64,000 nucleotides of DNA from Solimicrobium sp043758755 (GCA_043758755.1 JAYVMW010000038.1:1-64000); one strand, 5' to 3'; positions 7,561-16,205 are shown, numbered from the stretch's first letter. Notes: generated by a model not told the origin, from the sequence alone. Numbers and translations are program-made.

Positions 7561-8457
7561 TTACCAGAACTGCCACCAGGATTTTTCTTCCACAGTGGGA
7601 TGAGTGAACTTACTGTTGGGGAAATTTTTGACGAATACGCGGTTGGCATCATCTCTTAACTCGATCAAACCCATTTTGTCGTAGCTGTTATACAGAACGT
7701 ACAGGGCTTCCTCGATGGCCGGCGCATCAGGATACTCTCGAATGGCAGACTGAGCCCGGGCTGCCGAGGCCACATAGGCACCACGCCGGAAGTAATATTT
7801 GGCGACATGCAAATCGTATTGCGCCATGGTATTGACCAGATATTTCATCCGCAACAGGGCATCTGGGGTATATTCGCTGTTTGGAAAACGCACAGTCAGT
7901 GCTTTAAAGGCATCAAATGCTTCACGTGCCGCCTTGGGGTCACGTTCGGTCATATCCTGATGAGCCAGAGCCTGAAAGAAACTGATCTGATCATTGAAAT
8001 TGACCAGACCACGAAGATAAAAAATATAGTCGAGATTTTCGTGGTTCGGATGCAGCTTGATGAATCGTTCAATGGCAGCCAGTGCCTGAACCTGATCACC
8101 CTGTTTATAATAGACATAAGGAATGTCCATCTGTGCCTGCTGCGCATAGGTACCAAACGGAAAGCGCGATTCCAGTTTTTCCAGATTTTTGATGGCACTT
8201 TCATAGGAGCCATTACTCAGATCAGTTTTTGCTTCTTCATACAGTTTCGCAGCTGACCAGGTTTTGGTTTCGTCGGCTTTATCAGGCAGCAGACCACATG
8301 AAGTTAATCCCAGGAGGGTGAGGACCAACAGAAATGCAGTAGCAAAATGAGCTCTTAACGAGTGAGCTCTTAATGAGCGAGCAGTAAATGGGTGAGCAGT
8401 AAATGAGGTGGCAGCAAATGAGCGGTTTAATGAATTTTTTTGCATGAGGTTTTGCAT
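7561..8457 (-). CDS. bamD: Outer-membrane assembly lipoprotein BamD
   Basis: BamD/ComL lipoprotein of the BAM complex that inserts beta-barrel proteins into the outer membrane. The mature part has the family TPR-like repeats (AAKLYEEAKTDLSNGSYESA, RFPFGTYAQQAQ, DYIFYLRGL). The lipobox is LTSC, with Cys54 if the ATG at 8457 is used; GTG 8463 and ATG 8445 are in-frame alternatives. The n-region of the signal peptide is oddly long (about 40 residues) and is built from five 15-bp repeats (8350-8424) encoding units such as SFTAH, PFTAR and SLRAH. Normal bamD signal peptides are about half this length. The gene is divergent from rluD, as in many proteobacteria. Confidence 0.93.
   Translation of the reverse strand: MQNLMQKNSLNRSFAATSFTAHPFTARSLRAHSLRAHFATAFLLVLTLLGLTSCGLLPDKADETKTWSAAKLYEEAKTDLSNGSYESAIKNLEKLESRFPFGTYAQQAQMDIPYVYYKQGDQVQALAAIERFIKLHPNHENLDYIFYLRGLVNFNDQISFFQALAHQDMTERDPKAAREAFDAFKALTVRFPNSEYTPDALLRMKYLVNTMAQYDLHVAKYYFRRGAYVASAARAQSAIREYPDAPAIEEALYVLYNSYDKMGLIELRDDANRVFVKNFPNSKFTHPTVEEKSWWQFW
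8350..8424 (-). repeat. Five in-frame 15-bp tandem repeats in the bamD signal-peptide region
   Basis: Units on the plus strand are AGCTCTTAACGAGTG, AGCTCTTAATGAGCG, AGCAGTAAATGGGTG, AGCAGTAAATGAGGT and GGCAGCAAATGAGCG. Each encodes five residues on the minus strand, so copy-number change would not shift the frame. Confidence 0.85.
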
Positions 8458-8480
8458 GAGCACTTTTCAACAATTTTTCG

Positions 8481-8486
8481 ATTATA
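8481..8486 (-). promoter_or_regulatory. Probable -10 box of bamD
   Basis: The minus strand reads TATAAT at 8486-8481, about 20 bp before the candidate bamD starts. A weak -35 (TTTCAC, 8503-8508) lies 16 bp upstream. The leader would be very short. Confidence 0.45.
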
Positions 8487-8490
8487 TCCG

Positions 8491-9570
8491 ATGGGACGAC
8501 CTGTGAAAGCATCCATTCCATCCGATTCAGACATTACAAAAACGAGTACAGGAATCCAGTCAGACCAACTTTACGACGATCTCGGCGAAGAGTTGCCCGA
8601 TGAAGCAGACGCGCTCGATAATTCAGCAGGGGCATTTGACGCGACCCCGATTATATTCAAATTAGACGATGATGTGTGTGGAGATCGCTTAGATAAAGTT
8701 ATTGCAAGATTAATTCCGCAATTTTCCCGCAGCAGGCTGCAGCAATGGATTGCCGGTGGCTATGTGATGGTGGATGGCGTGCCGGGTCGTAGCAAAATGA
8801 CAGTGCTGGGCGGCGAACTGGTTGTGGTCACACCGCAATCTGCACCGGAAGATCATGCCTATATGGCCGAGGCAATGAATCTGGACATTGTGTTTGAAGA
8901 TAAAGCCATGCTGGTAATTAACAAGCCAGCCGGACTGGTGGTGCATCCGGCGGCCGGCAACTGGTCCAAAACCTTGCTTAACGGACTGCTGCATCACTAT
9001 CCGGCCATTGCCGGCGTGCCGCGCGCCGGTATTGTGCATCGGCTGGATAAAGATACCAGCGGCCTGATGGTGGTAGCAAAATCACTGGAAGCACAAACTG
9101 ATCTGGTGCGACAACTGCAGGCCAGAACGGTAAAGCGGGAATACTGGGCACTGGTGTGGGGCAAGCCCAATCTGACCGGAACGATCGAGCTGCCCATGGC
9201 GCGCCATCCGCGCGACCGAATCAAAATGGCAGTGTCAGAAAGTCCGTCGGCCAAACCTGCGTTAACCCATTTTAAACGGCTGGCAGTCGGCGCTCTTGAG
9301 GGCAAGGCGGTCAGTCTGGTTGAATGCCGCCTCGAAACCGGACGCACCCATCAGATACGGGTACACATGGCGCATCTGGGATTTCCACTGGTCGGCGATG
9401 TTTTATATGGCAAACAGCATCTGGCCAGCTACTTCAGCCGTCAGGCATTGCAGGCACGCCGGCTTGGATTGATGCATCCGATCAAACATAAGGAGTGCGG
9501 CTGGGAGGTTGGGCTGGCTGCCGATTTCGCTGATTTGCTGGTGCGTGCCGGAATTGTAATCGATGGCTGA
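8491..9570 (+). CDS. rluD: 23S rRNA pseudouridine synthase RluD
   Basis: Converts uridines of helix 69 in 23S rRNA (1911, 1915 and 1917 in E. coli) to pseudouridine. An acidic N-terminal extension (about 1-55) is followed by an S4 RNA-binding domain (DRLDKVIARLIPQFSRSRLQ) and the catalytic domain with HRLDKDTSGLMVVA, whose Asp is the nucleophile. RTHQIRVHMAHLGFPLVGD is the conserved C-terminal motif. The ATG at 8491 is preferred; an ATG at 8440 would overlap bamD. The 3' end overlaps the start of pgeF by 8 bp, so the two genes are translationally coupled, as in many proteobacteria. Confidence 0.94.
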   Translation: MGRPVKASIPSDSDITKTSTGIQSDQLYDDLGEELPDEADALDNSAGAFDATPIIFKLDDDVCGDRLDKVIARLIPQFSRSRLQQWIAGGYVMVDGVPGRSKMTVLGGELVVVTPQSAPEDHAYMAEAMNLDIVFEDKAMLVINKPAGLVVHPAAGNWSKTLLNGLLHHYPAIAGVPRAGIVHRLDKDTSGLMVVAKSLEAQTDLVRQLQARTVKREYWALVWGKPNLTGTIELPMARHPRDRIKMAVSESPSAKPALTHFKRLAVGALEGKAVSLVECRLETGRTHQIRVHMAHLGFPLVGDVLYGKQHLASYFSRQALQARRLGLMHPIKHKECGWEVGLAADFADLLVRAGIVIDG

Positions 9571-10336
9571 ACGCGTTTTTATTCCTGACTGGCCAGGGCT
9601 GCCTGGGCACATTGGCGTGCTCAGCACCCTGCGCAATGGCGGCGTCAGCCTGGCGCCGTTTGATGACGGCAGCGGAACCGGCGGTTTCAATCTGGCTGCG
9701 CACGTCGGGGATCGGATGGAACATGTAATGCAAAACCGCTCGATACTTGCACAATTTTTACCTGCCGGGCCGGTATGGCTTGCACAGGTGCACGGCACCC
9801 ATGTGCTGGATATGGGGGTGCCGCAGGATGATCTCACCGCCGACGCCTGTTTTACTTCCCGATCGAACGTGATTTGCGCCGTGCAAACCGCAGATTGTTT
9901 GCCGGTCCTGCTGTGCGACGCGCAAAATAACGTGGTTGCTGCGGCCCACGCCGGTTGGCGCGGCCTGTTGCACGGTGTGCTTGAAAATACCCTGGCAATG
10001 ATGGTGAAATCCGGTGCCCGGCTGGACAATATTCAGGTATGGCTTGGACCGGCTATCGGAGAGCGGCAGTTTGAAGTCGGCTCGGAAGTCAGAACACAGT
10101 TTATTGACGTTAATCCAGATGCGCACTCAGCATTTAAGGTCAGTCCGGTGCGGCCCGACAAGTTTGACGCCAATATCTATCTGTTGGCGCGTCTGCGACT
10201 ACAACGCGCCGGTGTTTTTCGGATCGAGGGTGGCGATTTTTGTACGGTCAGTGAGCCGGAAAAATTTTATTCATACCGTCGTAATGGTGTAACAGGACGC
10301 ATGGCAAGTTTGATCTGGATTAAGGAGCGCCCTTAA
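9563..10336 (+). CDS. pgeF: Peptidoglycan editing factor PgeF (YfiH, laccase-domain)
   Basis: Protein of 257 residues of the YfiH/DUF152 family. In E. coli PgeF removes misincorporated L-Ser from UDP-MurNAc peptides; related proteins were earlier called polyphenol oxidases. Family metal-site segments are present: QVHGTHV, ADCLPVLL, AAHAGWRGLLHGV and the C-terminal CTVSEPEKFYSYRRNGVTGR. It overlaps rluD by 8 bp and so belongs to the same operon. A hairpin follows the stop. Confidence 0.93.
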   Translation: MAERVFIPDWPGLPGHIGVLSTLRNGGVSLAPFDDGSGTGGFNLAAHVGDRMEHVMQNRSILAQFLPAGPVWLAQVHGTHVLDMGVPQDDLTADACFTSRSNVICAVQTADCLPVLLCDAQNNVVAAAHAGWRGLLHGVLENTLAMMVKSGARLDNIQVWLGPAIGERQFEVGSEVRTQFIDVNPDAHSAFKVSPVRPDKFDANIYLLARLRLQRAGVFRIEGGDFCTVSEPEKFYSYRRNGVTGRMASLIWIKERP

Positions 10337-10340
10337 AACA

Positions 10341-10374
10341 CACATTACCGTTGCAGCAACTTTGCGGTAATGTG
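10341..10374. terminator. Hairpin between pgeF and the small membrane protein gene
   Basis: CACATTACCG and CGGTAATGTG form a perfect 10-bp stem around a 14-nt loop between two convergent genes. T-runs are weak on both sides. Confidence 0.55.
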
Positions 10375-10380
10375 ATCATG

Positions 10381-10611
10381 TCAGCGTGTGCCGGCATCGT
10401 CACTGGTGTCATTGCCCCGGTGCTGTTTTAATGCTGGAGGTTGTTGGCCGGATTTGGTTGCCCCGGTTTTTTTTCTTGTGAAGATGAACCACACCAGACC
10501 CAGAGGCAGTGCACAATACATAGTGAACGTCATTATCCCGGCAACCACCGATTTTTCAGTCAGTGCCATCATTGAAACGACGTAAATCCAGGCAATGGCG
10601 ATGATGTGCAT
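10381..10611 (-). CDS. Small membrane protein, function unknown
   Basis: A 76-residue protein with two hydrophobic segments (about 2-18 and 23-44, the second MTFTMYCALPLGLVWFIF) followed by a basic, polar tail rich in Lys, Gly, Gln and Asp. The codon pattern and the sharp two-helix topology suggest a real gene. Similar small proteins are seen in this phylogenetic neighbourhood, but I cannot name a family. It is divergent from phaC and convergent with pgeF, and has no visible partner gene. Confidence 0.6.
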   Translation of the reverse strand: MHIIAIAWIYVVSMMALTEKSVVAGIMTFTMYCALPLGLVWFIFTRKKTGATKSGQQPPALKQHRGNDTSDDAGTR

Positions 10612-10667
10612 ATGAATTAAGAAAAAATTAAGCTAATATTAAAATCAGAAAACAAATCAGGAGCAGC

Positions 10668-12458
10668 ATGAAGAATTTTGAACCGCAGACCCTCGTTGCA
10701 GCAATGCTGAACCAACTGAGTACTCAGCCAAACTGGCAGGCCTGGACAGCGGCGAATCATACCATGACCAATCTGTTTAATACGCCGGTCAATCCGATCC
10801 AGGTGCCCAACATGCCAGATCTGTTCAGCTCGCTCGACACCATGTCAAAACAGATGGCAGCGCTGCTGGGCGATCTGGGTGGCACCATAAATCCGGAAAT
10901 ATTGACCCAGCTGCAGAATGATTATGCAAATAAGGCCATGACACTGTGGCAGGATATGCTGGCTTCCAAGCCGGTGCTTCTGGAGGACCGGCGCTTCAAG
11001 TCTCCTGAGTGGCATAAATCGCCGCTGCATGCATTTACGGCGGCTTCTTATCTTTTAAATGGCCAATATTTGACCGCGATGGCCGAGGCGGTTCAGGCCC
11101 CAAAACGTGTCAGACAAAAAATTCTGTTTGGCGTAGGGCAAATTATTGACGCCGCATCTCCGGCCAACTTTCTCGCTACCAATCCGGAAGCGCAAAGCAA
11201 AATCATTGAAACCGGTGGCGAAAGTCTGACCCGTGGTCTAAGCCACATGCTCGCAGACATGCAAAAAGGCCACATCTCGCAAACCGATGAAAGTGCTTTT
11301 GAAGTTGGCAAAAATGTCGCCACCACAGAAGGTGACGTGGTATTTGAAAATCATCTGTTCCAGCTGATTCAGTACAAACCGCTGACCGCCACCCAGTATC
11401 AGCGTCCGTTGCTGATCGTTCCACCCTGTATCAACAAATTTTATATTCTCGACCTGCAACCTGATAATTCGGTGGTGCGTTACGCGCTCGAACAGGGCCA
11501 TAACGTGTTTCTGATTTCCTGGGTTAATCCTGACACTTCTCTGGCCGGTATTACCTGGGATGATTATGTCGAATCCGGCGTCATTCAGGCCATCCATGTT
11601 ACTCAGGATATTTCAGGTCAGGACAAAATCAATACCTTTGGATTTTGTGTGGGCGGTACCTTGCTTTCCACTTCTCTGGCCGTGCTGGGCGCCCGTGGTG
11701 AACAGGTGGCTTCCAGCGTGACGCTGCTGACGACGCTGCTTGATTTTGAGGATACGGGCGTGCTGGAAGTATTTGTCGACGAAATGCAGGTGGAAATGCG
11801 CGAGCAAAGCATAGGGCAGGGCGGTCTGATGGCGGGGCGCGATCTGGGCAGTGCCTTTTCCAGTCTGCGTGCCAATGATCTGGTCTGGAATTACGTGCAG
11901 GCCAATTATCTCAGGGGTGAAGATCCGCCTCCGTTTGATCTGTTGTACTGGAATGGTGATGGCACAAATTTACCAGGACCGATGTTTTGCTGGTATTTGC
12001 GCAACACCTATCTGGAAAACAGTTTGAAAACCCCTGGCGCACTGATCGTGGCTGGCGAAAAAGTTGATCTGGGTAAGATTGATGCACCGGTGTTTGTGTA
12101 TGGCTCACGCGAAGATCATATCGTTCCCTGGACTGCGGCTTATGCATCGCTGGCTTTGCTCAATCCCAAAAAGCCGGAGCACAACCGTTTTGTACTGGGC
12201 GCCTCAGGACATATTGCCGGCGTGATCAACCCGCCGGCCAAAATGAAACGAAATTACTGGACCAATTCCTCAAAAAATAAAACTGCCCAGCAGTGGATGA
12301 ATGGAGCAAAGCAACAGGCCGGCAGCTGGTGGCCGGAATGGGCCAAATTTTTGACCGAGCATGCCGGTAATAAGGTGAAGGCGGGCGCAAAAAGAGGAAA
12401 TGTGAAGTATAAAGTGATTGAACCGGCACCAGGCCGTTATGTCAAAGTAGCTTGCTGA
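10668..12458 (+). CDS. phaC: Class I poly(3-hydroxyalkanoate) synthase PhaC
   Basis: Polymerises (R)-3-hydroxyacyl-CoA, mainly 3-hydroxybutyryl-CoA, into storage polyester at the granule surface. It has 596 residues, typical of class I synthases. The lipase-like box GFCVGG (325-330) carries the nucleophile Cys327. The Asp of SREDHIVPW and the His of GASGHIAGVINPP complete the catalytic triad. The N-terminal PhaC_N region (about 90-260) is intact. Ribosome site AGGAG lies 9 bp before the ATG. phaB follows 39 bp downstream, but the thiolase gene phaA that usually sits between or beside them is not in this window. Confidence 0.97.
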   Translation: MKNFEPQTLVAAMLNQLSTQPNWQAWTAANHTMTNLFNTPVNPIQVPNMPDLFSSLDTMSKQMAALLGDLGGTINPEILTQLQNDYANKAMTLWQDMLASKPVLLEDRRFKSPEWHKSPLHAFTAASYLLNGQYLTAMAEAVQAPKRVRQKILFGVGQIIDAASPANFLATNPEAQSKIIETGGESLTRGLSHMLADMQKGHISQTDESAFEVGKNVATTEGDVVFENHLFQLIQYKPLTATQYQRPLLIVPPCINKFYILDLQPDNSVVRYALEQGHNVFLISWVNPDTSLAGITWDDYVESGVIQAIHVTQDISGQDKINTFGFCVGGTLLSTSLAVLGARGEQVASSVTLLTTLLDFEDTGVLEVFVDEMQVEMREQSIGQGGLMAGRDLGSAFSSLRANDLVWNYVQANYLRGEDPPPFDLLYWNGDGTNLPGPMFCWYLRNTYLENSLKTPGALIVAGEKVDLGKIDAPVFVYGSREDHIVPWTAAYASLALLNPKKPEHNRFVLGASGHIAGVINPPAKMKRNYWTNSSKNKTAQQWMNGAKQQAGSWWPEWAKFLTEHAGNKVKAGAKRGNVKYKVIEPAPGRYVKVAC

Positions 12459-12497
12459 GCCGACTCGGCTAATTAAACCAATAATCAGGAGATCATC

Positions 12498-13238
12498 ATG
12501 AAAAAACGAATTGCTTATGTAACTGGCGGGATGGGTGGTATTGGTACGTCGATCTGCAAGCGTCTGTGCAAGGATGGTTTTACCGTCGTGGCCGGATGTG
12601 GTCCAAATTCACCGCGCAGGGAAACCTGGCTGAAGTCGATGCAGGTTGAGGGTTATGCCGTGCACGCATCGGAAGGCAATGTTTCAGACTGGACTTCCAC
12701 CAAGGAAGCTTTTGACAAGGTCCGGGCGGAAATTGGCGAAGTGGATGTACTGGTCAATAATGCCGGTATTACCCGGGACGGACAGTTCAGAAAAATGTCG
12801 CGTGAGGACTGGGATATGGTCATCAATACCAATCTGAACTCGTTGTTCAACGTCACCAAGCAGGTTATTGACGGCATGGTAGAACGCGGCTGGGGCCGGG
12901 TCATCAATATATCCTCGGTCAATGGCCAGAAAGGTCAGTTCGGACAAACCAATTATTCCACCGCCAAAGCCGGTTTGCACGGCTTTTCCATGGCGCTGGC
13001 GCAGGAAGTCGCTACCAAAGGCGTCACGGTAAATACGGTTTCACCTGGCTACGTCGGTACCGATATGGTTAAGGCAATTCGTCCGGATGTGCTGGAAAAA
13101 ATTGTGGCCGGGATTCCGGTAAAACGTTTGGCTGAGCCGGAGGAAATCGCCTCCATAGTTGCATGGATTGCATCGGATGAAGGTGGTTATGCCACCGGTT
13201 CCGATTTTTCCATCAATGGCGGTTTGCATATGGGGTAG
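12498..13238 (+). CDS. phaB: Acetoacetyl-CoA reductase PhaB
   Basis: NADPH-dependent short-chain dehydrogenase that reduces acetoacetyl-CoA to (R)-3-hydroxybutyryl-CoA, the monomer for PhaC. The 246-residue protein has the nucleotide-binding motif TGGMGGIG near the N-terminus, the NNAGITRD motif, the catalytic Ser in INISSVNGQKGQ, and YSTAK with the active-site Tyr and Lys. The start has a good ribosome site (CAGGAG). The pair phaC-phaB ends in a strong terminator at 13258-13281, so phaR downstream is transcribed separately. Confidence 0.97.
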   Translation: MKKRIAYVTGGMGGIGTSICKRLCKDGFTVVAGCGPNSPRRETWLKSMQVEGYAVHASEGNVSDWTSTKEAFDKVRAEIGEVDVLVNNAGITRDGQFRKMSREDWDMVINTNLNSLFNVTKQVIDGMVERGWGRVINISSVNGQKGQFGQTNYSTAKAGLHGFSMALAQEVATKGVTVNTVSPGYVGTDMVKAIRPDVLEKIVAGIPVKRLAEPEEIASIVAWIASDEGGYATGSDFSINGGLHMG

Positions 13239-13257
13239 TTTGAATGTGTTGTAAAAC

Positions 13258-13281
13258 AAGGAGGCCGCTGCCTCCTTTTTT
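13258..13281 (+). terminator. Intrinsic terminator of phaCB
   Basis: AAGGAGGC, loop CGCT, GCCTCCTT, then a T-run: a perfect 8-bp GC-rich stem 20 bp after phaB. Confidence 0.93.
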
Positions 13282-13310
13282 CATTTTGAAAGTTGCAATA
13301 AGCAAATCCT

Positions 13311-13340
13311 TTACTCACTGGCAAACTACATTGCTATAAT
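13311..13340 (+). promoter_or_regulatory. Probable phaR promoter
   Basis: A perfect -10 TATAAT (13335-13340), with TTACTC (13311-13316) as a weak -35 at 18 bp. About 155 bp of leader precede the phaR ATG, and I see nothing else in it. Confidence 0.5.
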
Positions 13341-13499
13341 CGACACACGCATTTGCACCAATCACGACAACAATCACAAGCGGTGCGGCAATCTGCCAAC
13401 AGGATTCCACAGCAGCGCTGCGTTAAATCCGGATTGATATTATTAACAAAATTACTATTAAGCTTATCGAGCCGAGTAATAAAAATCATTGGAACCATC

Positions 13500-14054
13500 A
13501 TGAGTAGCGCAAAAAAAACTGCCGATCATTTAATCAAAAAATATCCTAATCGCCGTTTGTACGATACCCAGACCAGCACCTACATTACCCTGTCGGATGT
13601 CAAGCAACTGGTCATGGATAGCGATAATTTCCAGGTGGTGGATGCCAAAACCAATGAAGATTTAACCCGCAGCATTTTATTGCAGATTATTCTCGATGAA
13701 GAAGCAGGTGGTTCCCCGATGTTTTCCAGCGTGGTGTTATCGCAGATCATTCGCTATTACGGCCACGCCATGCAGGGCATGATGGGCAATTATCTGGAAA
13801 AAAATATTCAGGCATTTATAGAGATTCAGCAAAAACTGGCTGAAAATTCACTGTCCAAGTACGATGGCAAGCCATTCAGTCCGGAAATGTGGACCCAGTT
13901 TATGAATATTCAGGGCCCGATGATGCAGGGCATGATGGGCAACTACATAGAACAGAGCAAGAGCCTGTTCGTGCAGATGCAGGAACAAATGCAAAATCAG
14001 ACTCTGGGCATGTTTACGACTTTTCCGTTCACTCCGGATAACAAACCAAAATAG
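13500..14054 (+). CDS. phaR: Polyhydroxyalkanoate synthesis repressor PhaR
   Basis: DNA- and granule-binding regulator that represses phasin genes and itself when no PHB granules are present. The 184-residue protein from the ATG at 13500 begins with the highly conserved PHB/PHA accumulation DNA-binding domain (IKKYPNRRLYDTQTSTYITL). One or more C-terminal PHB-binding domains with Met/Gln-rich helices follow (MQGMMGNYLEKNIQ and MQGMMGNYIEQSKS, an internal duplication). The frame stays open upstream to 13353, but that part lacks family similarity. It follows phaCB after a terminator and has its own promoter. Confidence 0.95.
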   Translation: MSSAKKTADHLIKKYPNRRLYDTQTSTYITLSDVKQLVMDSDNFQVVDAKTNEDLTRSILLQIILDEEAGGSPMFSSVVLSQIIRYYGHAMQGMMGNYLEKNIQAFIEIQQKLAENSLSKYDGKPFSPEMWTQFMNIQGPMMQGMMGNYIEQSKSLFVQMQEQMQNQTLGMFTTFPFTPDNKPK

Positions 14055-14062
14055 GTCGGCTA

Positions 14063-14809
14063 TTACATCTGCTTAAACAGATGCACATAGCTGCGACTGA
14101 CTTCCAACTTTTCTGTCAGGCCCTTGATCTGGACCAGATGCCGGCCGCGCATATCGCGCACGACACCATCGATGGCTTTGCAATTGACCAGCGTTGAGCG
14201 GTGAATCTGCCAGAACAGCGCCGGGTCCAGTTCTTCAACCAGTTCTCGTACCGGTTTTCGGATCAGCGCTTCGACGTTTTTGGTCTGTACCCGGGTATAT
14301 TTTTCGTCCGATTGAAAAAACAGAATTTCTTCGACCGGGAATAATCGCAATTCAGAACCGATAGATGCCTGTATCCATTGCAAATAGCTGGGCGGATGCA
14401 TGATCTTCCTGCTGAGCTGCTCCAGCAGGCTGCTCATGTCACCGGGTGTTTCGGAGATGCGCTTCTTAAGACGCTCAGCTGTGGTCGCGAGTCGCTGCGG
14501 ATCGGCCGGTTTCAGTACATAGTCGATTGCACCGTGTTCAAATGCCTCGACAGCGTACTGGTCATAAGCGGTGATGAAGACGATGTGGGTTTGACCGGCA
14601 ATTTCCCTTGCAGCTTCCAGTCCGGTTTTACCGGGCATGCGGATATCCAGAAAAGCGAAGTCAGGTTGATGTTGCCTGACCAGGTCGATGGCTTCTTCCC
14701 CGTTTTTGGCCTGGGCGACGATGTCGAGTTCAGGCCAAGCCTGTTGCAACCGTAAAACAAGTTGGTCACGCATGAGACGCTCATCGTCAGCGATTATGGC
14801 AGTTGGCAT
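14063..14809 (-). CDS. LytTR-family response regulator
   Basis: Response regulator of 248 residues. The receiver domain (1-120) has the acidic pair D8-D9, phospho-acceptor D55 (FAFLDIRMPG), T80 and K100. A LytTR DNA-binding domain (about 145-245) contains FFQSDEKYTRVQT and FWQIHRSTLVN. It is the partner of the histidine kinase encoded 122 bp upstream; LytS/LytT or AlgZ/AlgR-type pairs control surface, stress or carbon-source responses. A terminator-like hairpin lies between kinase and regulator genes, so this gene may have its own promoter or be attenuated. It is convergent with phaR, 8 bp from its stop. Confidence 0.93.
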   Translation of the reverse strand: MPTAIIADDERLMRDQLVLRLQQAWPELDIVAQAKNGEEAIDLVRQHQPDFAFLDIRMPGKTGLEAAREIAGQTHIVFITAYDQYAVEAFEHGAIDYVLKPADPQRLATTAERLKKRISETPGDMSSLLEQLSRKIMHPPSYLQWIQASIGSELRLFPVEEILFFQSDEKYTRVQTKNVEALIRKPVRELVEELDPALFWQIHRSTLVNCKAIDGVVRDMRGRHLVQIKGLTEKLEVSRSYVHLFKQM

Positions 14810-14877
14810 AGTGGTTGTTGTTTTTTTTAAAGGTTTTGATTGTATTTTATTTTTTTAAAATATGACATTAAATAAAA

Positions 14878-14908
14878 AATAGAGCACGCTGGCGATGGAT
14901 GCTCTATT
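14878..14908 (-). terminator. Terminator-like hairpin between kinase and regulator genes
   Basis: AATAGAGCA and TGCTCTATT form a 9-bp stem (13-nt loop), followed on the minus strand by a T-rich tract. It sits 23 bp after the kinase stop and 68 bp before the regulator start. Confidence 0.75.
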
Positions 14909-14931
14909 CGATTTACCCAACGGCATTCAGA

Positions 14932-16179
14932 TCAGGTATTGGTGTATTGATAAGGAATTTCTATGGTGATGGCAACACCACTCGGATTAACCGGCGTGAT
15001 AATGAATTGATAGTTGCCCTGATACAGTAACGCCAGTCGTTCACGAATGTTTTGCAGGCCAAGGCCAGTGCCGGACGTGTTACCCGGTACCGGATTAAAT
15101 CCCAGTCCGTCGTCCGACACGGTGACACGCAATTTGTTGTGTGCCACTTCGGCGCTGATGATAACCTGCCCACCTTCAGCCTTGGGTTCAAGACCGTGTT
15201 TGATGGAATTTTCTACCAGCGTCTGCAGCATCATGGCTGGAAAGGCAGCCGAATTCAATCCCTCAGGTATGGACAATGAAAATTCCAGCCGTTCCTCCAT
15301 GCGCATTTTCAAAAGATTCAGATATTCCCTGACGATGGCCACTTCACGTCCCAGATTGGTAGCGCCGCTGTTTTCGCGCACCTGTGGAATGACGGCACGC
15401 AGGTATTGGATCAGACTGCGCTGCATGGCCGAGGCACGGGGTGGATCAGTTTCAATCAGATGCTCGACTGACGCCAATGTGTTAAATAAAAAATGCGGTT
15501 CAATCTGGGCCTGCATCATCTGCATTCTGGCTTCGGCTACCTGACGTTTCAAGGCTTGGCGTTCGGCTTCCTGCTGCGCCAGATAGGCCTGTATTTCAGC
15601 CTTCCGTTTGCCACCCATGAGCGCCTTGATACCGAACAGGCCAAACAGGGAAATCATGACCAGACTCATCAGCCAGGTTGATTTTTCCTTGCGGTAGGTT
15701 GCTACATCATGCTGATTGGCATCGGCAATCTCTTCATTGATCGCATTGCTGATATCGTTGCCGACCCCGGGCGGCAGCTGAACATGAATTTCATCCTCTG
15801 ACGGAGTTGCCGCTTCGGTTGCAGCGGGACCAGATGCAGCAGCGTCAGGTTGTTTTTGCATGGCAGGCTTCGCGGGTGGAGCAGGGGGCGCAGCGCTGCG
15901 GTTTTTTCTGATGTGGATACCGGAATTGTTGATTTCGATGTCGGTATCACGGTCCGCGGCCAGATTGCCAGTTTTATTGATAACGATATTTTCATCAGTC
16001 GGAGAAAAAATCATATCCTGAGTAATTCCGCCTATGATCATGACCAGCACTGCGAACAGAAAAAACTTTTTCCACGAGATGTCCGTAACCCACCGTGTGA
16101 CCTGTTCGAAAAAATGCCTGAGTGCAGTGATTACACTGTCAAAAAACTCTTTTATTAGGATAAGTGGTGGCTGGTTCAT
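14932..16179 (-). CDS. Sensor histidine kinase, LytS/YehU (His_kinase) type
   Basis: Membrane kinase of 415 residues. Helix one (about 39-55) is followed by a roughly 110-residue extracytoplasmic region with a Pro/Ala-rich stretch (AAPPAPPAKPAM). Helix two (168-188) leads to a coiled coil and the His_kinase domain with phospho-acceptor His229 in QIEPHFLFNTLASVEH. The HATPase has the N box ENSIKHG and the G box DDGLGFN and GTGLGLQNIRERL. The signal is unknown. The regulator gene follows, after a terminator-like hairpin. A small exported protein is encoded 26 bp upstream in the same direction. Confidence 0.92.
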   Translation of the reverse strand: MNQPPLILIKEFFDSVITALRHFFEQVTRWVTDISWKKFFLFAVLVMIIGGITQDMIFSPTDENIVINKTGNLAADRDTDIEINNSGIHIRKNRSAAPPAPPAKPAMQKQPDAAASGPAATEAATPSEDEIHVQLPPGVGNDISNAINEEIADANQHDVATYRKEKSTWLMSLVMISLFGLFGIKALMGGKRKAEIQAYLAQQEAERQALKRQVAEARMQMMQAQIEPHFLFNTLASVEHLIETDPPRASAMQRSLIQYLRAVIPQVRENSGATNLGREVAIVREYLNLLKMRMEERLEFSLSIPEGLNSAAFPAMMLQTLVENSIKHGLEPKAEGGQVIISAEVAHNKLRVTVSDDGLGFNPVPGNTSGTGLGLQNIRERLALLYQGNYQFIITPVNPSGVAITIEIPYQYTNT

Positions 16180-16205
16180 AATATGTGCGCTTCGGTTTGT
16201 TTTGC

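Noticed and set aside
9403..10029. Minus-strand open frame opposite rluD/pgeF
   Set aside because: Overlaps two well-supported genes and shows no motif.
13241..13500. PhaR operator sites (TTGCA-like words near 13293, 13330 and 13355)
   Set aside because: The words are short, common in this DNA and not arranged as a clear repeat; not enough to call an operator.
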